Made by a program: the position numbers and the translations under genes
Part shown: piece after piece, positions 29,175-33,658 of the stretch
How the letters are laid out: the number at the start of each line of letters is the position of its first letter
How positions within the stretch are numbered: the first letter of the stretch is position 1
NCBI GenBank assembly: GCA_964488025.1
Contig: CAZATJ010000009.1
Coordinates: forward strand, 1 to 33,658
Direction: 5' to 3'
Length of the DNA: 33,658 nt
DNA from: UBA1568 sp964488025
Lineage (GTDB): Bacteria > Patescibacteriota > Minisyncoccia > Moranbacterales > UBA1568
The notes under the pieces: generated by a model
Seen by the model: only the letters and a program-made list of their open reading frames with translations
Told to the model about the DNA's origin: nothing
The model's database searches: none

Positions 29175-29319
29175 TTTTTCTTCTTCCAAAAATTCTCTTG
29201 GGCGACTTTGTGGCTGAAAGCAGGGTCTTTTTGTGAAAGCAAAAAGTTTCAGCCACAACGTCAATCAAAACCACGCCGGGTTTTGATGGCACAAGAGAGT
29301 TGTTTGCGAAGAAGAAAAA
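29175..29319. other. Three-way-junction palindromic element (possible structured RNA or DNA element)
   Basis: The outer helix 29175-29200 with 29292-29319 has 26 pairs with only two single-base bulges (29302, 29307) and one T·G. It encloses arm A (29204-29219 with 29247-29262: TTGTGGCTGAAA/TTTCAGCCACAA plus GAC/GTC, capped by CTTTTTG/CAAAAAG). It also encloses arm B (29264-29272 with 29279-29287, ATCAAAACC/GGTTTTGAT). There is no ORF. It lies between the metallopeptidase stop and the helicase promoter. Strand is undetermined. Confidence 0.7.
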
Positions 29320-29342
29320 TCCTGAAAAAAAGGGAGTGCCTC

Positions 29343-29897
29343 TTAAGAAATCGATCGAGAAAAGGCTTGTAACTCCCGTTTCCGTGTCTGATAATCAGGA
29401 ATCGTCATGGCGACCAACGCCCAAAATTTTCGGGAGTGGTTGAGCTCCCGCAGGTGGCATACTTCGTGCGCCACCACGTAATCAAAAAGAGTCTCCGGTA
29501 AAAAAAGGAGGCGATAATTAAAGCTCAGGTGTTTCTTCGCCGAACAACTCCCGAAGCGGGATTTCTGATTGCGAATCGAAAGAGTATGGTAGGTCGTACC
29601 GTAGAGAGCACAGAAATATTCTACCCGAGTGACAATGCGTTCCCGGGCTGCTTTTTTCTTGGCGACGTATTCCTCTTTCCCGCCCTGACGGAGCAGATGG
29701 GGTGGCTGAGCAATGACTCTCCGGTAGGCCGCGAGAATCCATTCTTTTTTCTCAAATAAAAACTGCTCCGCCTTCCGGAGCGACACCCGCCACGGCACGG
29801 TCAGTACCACGCTCCCATCACTCTCTACTCTGAGGCGCATCACTTTTGAGCGCCGCCGTTTCTTGATGAGCGTAGTGACATCCAGATCATCAATCAT
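29343..29897 (-). CDS. YgjP-like (SprT/M48-type) zinc metallopeptidase
   Basis: A 184-residue protein of the YgjP/DUF45 family. The N-terminal part is beta-rich (RLRVESDGSVVLTVPWRVS), then comes the family signature SIRNQKSRFGSCSAKKHLSFNYRL, then the zinc site HEVCHLRELNHSRKFW (HExxH with the third ligand His in NHS). These are predicted cytoplasmic peptidases, sometimes beside restriction or repair genes, with unknown substrates. It overlaps the upstream 109-aa gene by eight bases, so both are in one operon. Its stop codon lies 23 bases from the three-way-junction element, which would be in its 3' untranslated region. Confidence 0.9.
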   Translation of the reverse strand: MIDDLDVTTLIKKRRRSKVMRLRVESDGSVVLTVPWRVSLRKAEQFLFEKKEWILAAYRRVIAQPPHLLRQGGKEEYVAKKKAARERIVTRVEYFCALYGTTYHTLSIRNQKSRFGSCSAKKHLSFNYRLLFLPETLFDYVVAHEVCHLRELNHSRKFWALVAMTIPDYQTRKRELQAFSRSIS

Positions 29898-30219
29898 TGA
29901 AGTGTTTCTTGAGGATTTCTTCTATATGGACGAGATCCCTTCCCTCAAGATTATCCCGGTGGTTCTCTTTCAATGTATCGAGCATGCCTTCGATTTCTCG
30001 GCCGCTCACGCTCCGGCTAAAACCCCGATCTTTATCAAGATGAGCACCAAGGATACCATACACTGATTCACCCTTCGTTCTCCCGAGTTTATCATGCAAG
30101 TCACGACGCACTTGATCGCGTAATTCCCGAGATGAAATATGATGTCCTGATTCGGAAAACGATTCTCCTCCCGATGACGGAGCAGTCGGCTTGCGCGGCG
30201 CCGCAAAAAACAATCCCAT
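29890..30219 (-). CDS. Small hydrophilic protein, unknown function
   Basis: A 109-residue protein. A short N-terminal segment (MGLFFAAPRKP) precedes a Ser/Gly-rich linker. A helical region follows, with SSRELRDQVRRDLHDKLGRT, YGILGAHLDKDRGFSRSVSG and a C-terminal helix ending EEILKKHFND. The order looks like a small helical domain such as those found in Patescibacteria hypothetical proteins. I do not recognise the family. It is co-transcribed with the YgjP-like gene (eight-base overlap). Confidence 0.65.
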   Translation of the reverse strand: MGLFFAAPRKPTAPSSGGESFSESGHHISSRELRDQVRRDLHDKLGRTKGESVYGILGAHLDKDRGFSRSVSGREIEGMLDTLKENHRDNLEGRDLVHIEEILKKHFND

Positions 30220-30263
30220 AATCGTAAAGTTATTTATTACTACCCCCAGTATACCCCCTTTTT

Positions 30264-30307
30264 TAAAAAAAGAAGAGGGGCACGACCGATGTTCCGGTCG
30301 TGCCCCT
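30264..30307 (-). terminator. Very strong terminator of the 118-aa gene
   Basis: On the minus strand AGGGGCACGACCG pairs perfectly with CGGTCGTGCCCCT over a six-base loop, and a T-run follows after CTTC. Confidence 0.93.
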
Positions 30308-30328
30308 GGGGCGTGTGCGTGGATGCGC

Positions 30329-30685
30329 CTACTTGTTGCGCTTCACCTTCATCACGCAGGAATGGTTGGGCAAATAGCCTGCCAAGCGGCCCTCGTCACG
30401 AACAGCGGTGCGGCCGCCACGACTGGGGTTCTGCGGCACTTTGACGCCGGCCATCGTCGACAATCGGCCGGAAGCGGAAACTGGCATGCCTTTGACAGGC
30501 ATTAGTTCCGGCTGCCTGACCCGCACACTTTGGGTACCCAGACTACCCGTGGTTCCGAGTCCTGCCGCAAGACCCACCAAGACCTTTCCTTGTTCACAGT
30601 GGCGCGGCAACCGACTGGTCACCTCAACGAAACCGGTCTGCGTACGCCGGAGAGTGCGTGATATTCTATCCCCTTGACTTGTCAT
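30329..30685 (-). CDS. Orphan 118-aa basic protein, unknown function
   Basis: I take the ATG at 30685, because GAGG lies at a normal distance before it; the longer open frame to 30862 runs through the promoter and leader. The protein starts MTSQGDRISRTLRRTQTGFVE. It is Arg/Gly/Val-rich with short repeated turns (VGLAAGLGTTGSLG, VKGMPVSASGRL) and ends basic (SCVMKVKRNK). There is no membrane segment. Strong promoter, long structured leader and very strong terminator mark it as a single-gene unit, probably well expressed. Function unknown. Confidence 0.65.
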   Translation of the reverse strand: MTSQGDRISRTLRRTQTGFVEVTSRLPRHCEQGKVLVGLAAGLGTTGSLGTQSVRVRQPELMPVKGMPVSASGRLSTMAGVKVPQNPSRGGRTAVRDEGRLAGYLPNHSCVMKVKRNK

Positions 30686-30731
30686 GAATATCCTCGTGAC
30701 TGTTTTGTTGTTATGCCCGGATCCACCCCCA

Positions 30732-30795
30732 TGATGAATCGAGCCGCTCTCGAAGAAAACAAAAAAGTCCTCCGCAAGAAAGGCTTGATTCATCA
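30732..30795 (-). promoter_or_regulatory. Long leader hairpin upstream of the 118-aa gene
   Basis: On the minus strand TGATGAATC-A-AGCC pairs with GGCT-C-GATTCATCA (13 pairs, one mismatch), enclosing 36 bases with a T-rich tract. It takes up much of the 140-base leader. It matches no riboswitch I know. Confidence 0.5.
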
Positions 30796-30833
30796 CTATA
30801 TGGGCATCTTTTCCTGTTAAATTTCTACCATCT

Positions 30834-30862
30834 ATTATACACCTTTTGACCCGAAAAGTCAA
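30834..30862 (-). promoter_or_regulatory. Promoter of the 118-aa gene
   Basis: On the minus strand TTGACT (30862-30857), 17 bases and TATAAT (30839-30834). The -35 overlaps the stop codon of the C39-like gene. Confidence 0.85.
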
Positions 30863-31641
30863 TCCTGCCCTACCATAAGCATTACTTTGTCAGTACTGGT
30901 CACTGGGACATGATCCCCGGTCGCATAATCCAGAATAGCTTCGTACAAAACATCTTCCGAGTAACGATATCCTTCTCCTCGGCGCGTCCCTGGATCGTTC
31001 ACGATAAACTCTTTAGTAGCCATATCATAGCCAATAATCACGAGCATATGACGCGACGGTCCCGGTTGCTTGAAGTTTGGGTTTTTGAGTTTCCGACCAT
31101 CAGTCGGCACGATAACTAATTTATTGGAAGCCAGTGCTTCGCGGATATCAGTAATATCCACTCCTTTCTCTATCTTCGAAGAAGTGATGCCGGAGTAACG
31201 AGCCAAGAGCCACATCGTGTCTTCAATCGAGGTATCGATGGCGTGACCGAATTCTTTTTTCTCCAATCTCGCCAGAGCTTCAATCTCCTTGGTGGCAAAG
31301 ACTTTCGTGAGAGACTTTCCTTCTACCCAGGCCTGAACCATAACCACAGAAGCCTCCTCACAAGCGTCTTGAAAAAGCGGATTACTCCATTCGGCATTTG
31401 GTGCCTGCACCGTAAATGGCACATCCGGGATAAGCACGCTCTCGGGAAGCTTCGGCTGCATGATCGGAGCAGGAACAATAGGAATTTCCACCACTTTTTT
31501 TTCCGTAACAACCGGCATTTCCGCTCCCGGCGAAACAGTCGCTTCTTCCTCTGGTGGCATCTCTCCTCGAAAGAAAAAAAATGTTCCCAGTGCACCACCA
31601 AGAACGAAGAGTGCCATTACGATGAGAAGAAATCTTTTCAT
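30859..31641 (-). CDS. Exported C39-like cysteine peptidase family protein
   Basis: A 260-residue protein with an N-terminal membrane anchor or signal (FLLIVMALFVLGGALGTFFFF). A Pro/Glu/Val-rich linker of about 50 residues precedes the papain-like C39_2 domain. DVPFTVQAPNAEW and DACEEASVVM carry the presumed active Cys (about 93). RHMLVIIGYD carries the His (about 200), and IVNDPGTRRGEGYRY gives the Asp region. Such proteins act outside the membrane on peptides or cell-wall links; the substrate is unknown. Its start overlaps the stop of the iron-permease-like gene by four bases, so they form an operon. Confidence 0.85.
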   Translation of the reverse strand: MKRFLLIVMALFVLGGALGTFFFFRGEMPPEEEATVSPGAEMPVVTEKKVVEIPIVPAPIMQPKLPESVLIPDVPFTVQAPNAEWSNPLFQDACEEASVVMVQAWVEGKSLTKVFATKEIEALARLEKKEFGHAIDTSIEDTMWLLARYSGITSSKIEKGVDITDIREALASNKLVIVPTDGRKLKNPNFKQPGPSRHMLVIIGYDMATKEFIVNDPGTRRGEGYRYSEDVLYEAILDYATGDHVPVTSTDKVMLMVGQD

Positions 31642-32018
31642 ACGCTATTCTTTTTTCGCCGCTCGGCCTTTTCGCGCATCAATTGGAATTGCGCATGAAG
31701 CCGATCCATCTCTTCGTCCGACAGGTTCTCTAGGTCAATGAGAAGATTGCGCGACGCCTTGTGCGCTCGAATCAATTCATCCAATTTCAGTTGCATCGCC
31801 TTGCCATCTCTATTCTGGGTATTCTGAACCAGAAATACCATAAGAAAGGTCAGGATAGTGGTTCCGGTATTGATAACCAGTTGCCAGGTATCAGAATAAT
31901 CAAAGTATTTTCCTGACAGAGCCCACAGGAAGACAATAACGACTGCTCCAGCAAAAGCCATTGGAGACCCGACCAGAAGTGATGCCCGGTGAGCAATCTT
32001 GCGAAAGAGTTCATTCAT
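31638..32018 (-). CDS. Low-affinity iron permease family (DUF/PF04120-like) membrane protein
   Basis: A 126-residue protein with two membrane helices. The first is about 20-36 (MAFAGAVVIVFLWALSG). The second is about 46-65 (LVINTGTTILTFLMVFLVQNTQNRD), which with the preceding DTWQ matches the hallmark of the Iron_permease family. A cytoplasmic helical tail follows (LKLDELIRAHKASRNLLIDLENL). Despite the name, most bacterial members have no proven transport role. It is the first gene of a two-gene operon with the C39-like peptidase gene. A weak promoter (TTTACT, 17, TACCAT) may lie near 32045-32073. Confidence 0.85.
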   Translation of the reverse strand: MNELFRKIAHRASLLVGSPMAFAGAVVIVFLWALSGKYFDYSDTWQLVINTGTTILTFLMVFLVQNTQNRDGKAMQLKLDELIRAHKASRNLLIDLENLSDEEMDRLHAQFQLMREKAERRKKNSV

Positions 32019-32070
32019 AGTTTTGTTTTTTTAGAGTATTTTCATGGTACCTCGATATGACAGAAAAGTA

Positions 32071-32100
32071 AAAACCAAAACCCGACCATTTAGGCCGGGT
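32071..32100 (-). terminator. Terminator beyond the stray tRNA 3' end
   Basis: On the minus strand ACCCG-CC type arms (ACCCGGCC and GGTCGGGT, one mismatch) close a five-base loop, and TTTGGTTTTT follows. It lies nine bases after the tRNA-like 3' end at 32109. Confidence 0.6.
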
Positions 32101-32108
32101 CCTTGATT

Positions 32109-32121
32109 TGGCGGGGACGAC
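32109..32121 (-). repeat. Stray tRNA-Asp-like 3' end with CCA
   Basis: GTCGTCCCCGCCA on the minus strand is identical to the last 13 bases of tRNA-Asp including CCA (33577-33589). The rest of a tRNA is missing; instead a hairpin (about 32137-32152) precedes it. A terminator follows. The 32019-32372 gap otherwise shows no credible gene. Confidence 0.65.
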
Positions 32122-32307
32122 GGTACGCAGTTGGGAACGATTTTCGTCCTAAAATTCTCGTAGAATGGTTAGAAAATACTGGTCGGTTCAACTTGGTACT
32201 GAGACGAATTGAAAAGCTCATGGCGTGCTAATTTCTGACTCTTGGGAGAGTAACAAAACAATTCAAATCCCCTTCTCTCTACTTTTCCACTACTCGTATC
32301 GTTTCTA

Positions 32308-32336
32308 TTGACAGACAGGCTTTTTAGAGCTTTAGT
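32308..32336 (+). promoter_or_regulatory. Putative promoter of the histidine phosphatase gene
   Basis: TTGACA (32308-32313), 17 bases and TTTAGT (32331-32336). The -35 is a full match and the -10 is weak. Confidence 0.6.
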
Positions 32337-32372
32337 TAAAGCACCACAACTGTACATTAGGAGTTCTTTGCC

Positions 32373-33185
32373 ATGACCCTCCCCCTCGACCTCGTCCTGG
32401 TCCGCCACGGACAATCGGAAGGCAACGCTGCCAAGCGTCTTTCCGAAGCCGGTGACCACTCGGCCTACTCGGAAGAGTTTCGCCGGCGCCACTCGGGAAG
32501 CTACCGACTCACCGACCTCGGCCGTGAACAGGCCGCCAAGGTCGGTCACTGGATTGACGACACCCTGTGTCGCGGTCCAGGTTTCGACCGGTACTACACC
32601 TCGGAATACATCCGGGCCAAGGAAACGGCCGTCCTGCTCAACCTGAGCGGTGCCAAATGGCTCACCGACCCGTACCTGACCGAGCGTGACTGGGGTGACA
32701 TCGACATCGCCCCCGAAAACGAACGGTACGAACGCTTTGGCAAGGCGCTCGAGATGCGGGAAATCGAGCCGTTCTTCTGGCGTCCGCCGAACGGTGAATC
32801 GTTCATGATGCTCTGCCTGCGCATCGACCGTGTCCTCGAAACGCTCCACCGCGAGTGCGGTGACAAGCGTGTCATCATCGTGTGCCACGGTGAAGTGATG
32901 CGGGCATTTCAAGTTCGCATCGAACGCCTCTCACAACAGCGCTTCCGCGAACTCGTCCTCTCGGACAAGCCGGAAGATCGCATCCACAATTGCGAGGCCA
33001 TCCACTACACGAGGCGCGACCCTTCAGGCGACAAAAGGCTTCAGCCATACGTTGGCTGGGTCAGCAAGAACCGGCCCGCCGAACAAGAGCCATGGTTTTC
33101 CCCGTGGTACACGATTCGACGGTACCACTACTCCAACGCGGACTTGCTGAAGGAAGTCGAACGATACCCTGTGTTCCTGCGATAG
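32373..33185 (+). CDS. Histidine phosphatase superfamily (phosphoglycerate-mutase-like) protein
   Basis: A 270-residue soluble phosphatase or mutase. The catalytic RHG is in LVLVRHGQSEGN (about 11-13). TSEYIRAKETA, ERDWGDID and the PNGESF segment follow. The second catalytic His is in IIVCHGEVM (about 170). It is longer than phosphatases of this clan (about 200 residues), with an extra C-terminal part (GWVSKNRPAEQEPWFSPWYTI) of unknown purpose. The substrate cannot be read from the motifs. A TAGGAG site precedes the ATG, and a strong terminator follows, so it is a single-gene unit. Its GC content looks higher than that of its neighbours. Confidence 0.9.
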   Translation: MTLPLDLVLVRHGQSEGNAAKRLSEAGDHSAYSEEFRRRHSGSYRLTDLGREQAAKVGHWIDDTLCRGPGFDRYYTSEYIRAKETAVLLNLSGAKWLTDPYLTERDWGDIDIAPENERYERFGKALEMREIEPFFWRPPNGESFMMLCLRIDRVLETLHRECGDKRVIIVCHGEVMRAFQVRIERLSQQRFRELVLSDKPEDRIHNCEAIHYTRRDPSGDKRLQPYVGWVSKNRPAEQEPWFSPWYTIRRYHYSNADLLKEVERYPVFLR

Positions 33186-33223
33186 GCGCGAGCAGTCCGA
33201 CCGTAGACGCAACTCGACATCCA

Positions 33224-33257
33224 GCCCCTCAACTGAACAAGTGAGGGGCGTTTTTTT
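33224..33257 (+). terminator. Terminator after the phosphatase gene
   Basis: GCCCCTCA pairs with TGAGGGGC, followed by G and seven T. Confidence 0.93.
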
Positions 33258-33287
33258 ATGAGAGTGAAAACAAATTGACCCTCCCCT

Positions 33288-33492
33288 TTATTACCAAACG
33301 AAGTGAGTGAAGCGAAAACTTGTTTTCGTTTCCGAGCGAGTGCCGGCCCGCTCCGACTCGAATCGAGGCGAGTAAAATCAGGTGAAATACCCCTCGGCTC
33401 GCCCGTCGAGCCGTCGAGGCTGGCCGAGGAAAGAAACGAACATCAGTTCGTTTTTGGGTTCAGGGCTTGCCCTGGGGTGAATACCTGTTATT
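33288..33492 (+). repeat. Interspersed hairpin repeat, copy 4 (205 bp)
   Basis: The copy begins TTATTACCAAACGAAGTGAG and ends GTGAATACCTGTTATT. It shares its first ~60 and last ~75 bases with copy 1 at 2385. It contains the module CGACTCGAATCGAGGCGAGT, found also in copy 3 and in tsaD but absent from copy 1. The last hairpin is the compact form CAGGGC-TT-GCCCTG. No ORF is supported in it. Confidence 0.88.
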
Positions 33493-33546
33493 CCACAATA
33501 ATCGAATCTAAAAAATAATAGTTCGAAGGTACCGTCGCCCCATACA

Positions 33547-33574
33547 AAAAAGAGGCTTTATAAAGCCTCTTTTT
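33547..33574 (-). terminator. Terminator of tRNA-Asp (perfect palindrome)
   Basis: A 28-base perfect palindrome, AAAAAGAGGCTTTA against TAAAGCCTCTTTTT, works on either strand. It starts two bases after the tRNA-Asp CCA. Confidence 0.9.
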
Positions 33575-33576
33575 CT

Positions 33577-33653
33577 TGGCGGGGACGACCGGACTCGAAC
33601 CGGCGACCTACTGCGTGACAGGCAGTCGCTCTAACCAGCTGAGCTACGCCCCC
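33577..33653 (-). tRNA. tRNA-Asp (anticodon GTC), CCA encoded
   Basis: On the minus strand acceptor GGGGGCG pairs with CGTCCCC (one G·T), D-stem GCTC with GAGC, and anticodon stem ACTGC with GCAGT around CTGTCAC, giving GTC. T-stem GCCGG pairs with CCGGT around TTCGAGT (one G·T). Discriminator G and an encoded CCA end the gene at 33577. Confidence 0.97.
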
Positions 33654-33658
33654 GTGTC

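Noticed and set aside
30686..30862. Longer version of the 118-aa orphan gene
   Set aside because: The extra codons run through a TTGACT/TATAAT promoter and a structured leader, and only the ATG at 30685 has a ribosome site.
32169..32912. Long minus-strand ORF (247 codons) opposite the histidine phosphatase
   Set aside because: It is the antisense of a gene with clear catalytic motifs, and it has no known motif or start signal.
33303..33518. Small ORFs inside repeat copies 1 and 4
   Set aside because: The same frame (MSEAKTCFRFRASAGPLR) appears in both copies only because the DNA is repeated; frames break at module changes and there is no start signal.

Overview
The window looks like part of a chromosome from a Candidate Phyla Radiation (Patescibacteria, Parcubacteria-like) bacterium. 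This rests on gene content rather than a marker gene. The clues are short conserved hypothetical membrane proteins, a VanW/YoaR-type protein, a CofE-like ligase beside tsaD, an archaeal-looking threonyl-tRNA synthetase C-terminus, few Shine-Dalgarno sites in front of housekeeping genes, and intergenic regions full of hairpins. I cannot assign a species.

Layout. 1-3180: the end of thrS, tRNA-Ser(TGA), tRNA-Arg(GCG) and tRNA-Arg(CCG), one membrane protein and two orphan single-gene units. 3181-8600: recG, a convergent membrane glycosyltransferase, and a divergent GH1 glycosidase. 8600-10900: tRNA-Glu with two extra copies of its own 3' end, then a MarR regulator and a small-membrane-protein operon (YggT, a 70-aa protein, GlsB). 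10900-18200: tsaD, a CofE-like gene, valS with an attenuator-like leader, a PrsW-like protease, an Hsp20 and a VanW protein. 18100-19860: an orphan gene, a broken GT4 glycosyltransferase and a kinase-like protein. 19940-29040, all minus strand: uvrA with a ChbG/YdjC-like gene and an MGMT-like gene, a secreted coiled-coil operon, dedA-uvrB, and a DEAD-box-type helicase. 29150-32020, minus strand: a three-way-junction palindrome, a YgjP-like metallopeptidase, an orphan gene, a C39-like peptidase and an iron-permease-like protein. 32100-33658: a stray tRNA 3' end, a histidine phosphatase and tRNA-Asp.

Themes. The genes cover translation (thrS, valS, tsaD, five tRNAs), DNA repair and recombination (recG, uvrA, uvrB, MGMT-like) and the cell envelope (glycosyltransferases, VanW, DedA, secreted and membrane proteins). 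Most units have a recognisable sigma70-type promoter (-35, 16-18 bp, -10) and a hairpin terminator, so transcription units can be drawn with some confidence.

The least explained content is non-coding. (1) Partial copies of tRNA 3' ends lie downstream of tRNA-Glu and tRNA-Arg(CCG), in an arrangement like the rtT repeats of E. coli tyrT; a tRNA-Asp-like 3' end stands alone. (2) A modular interspersed repeat of about 90-205 bp follows terminators, and one of its modules also appears in frame inside tsaD. (3) A 145-bp element at 29175-29319 folds as a nearly perfect three-way junction. (4) The valS leader contains mutually exclusive hairpins ending in a terminator.
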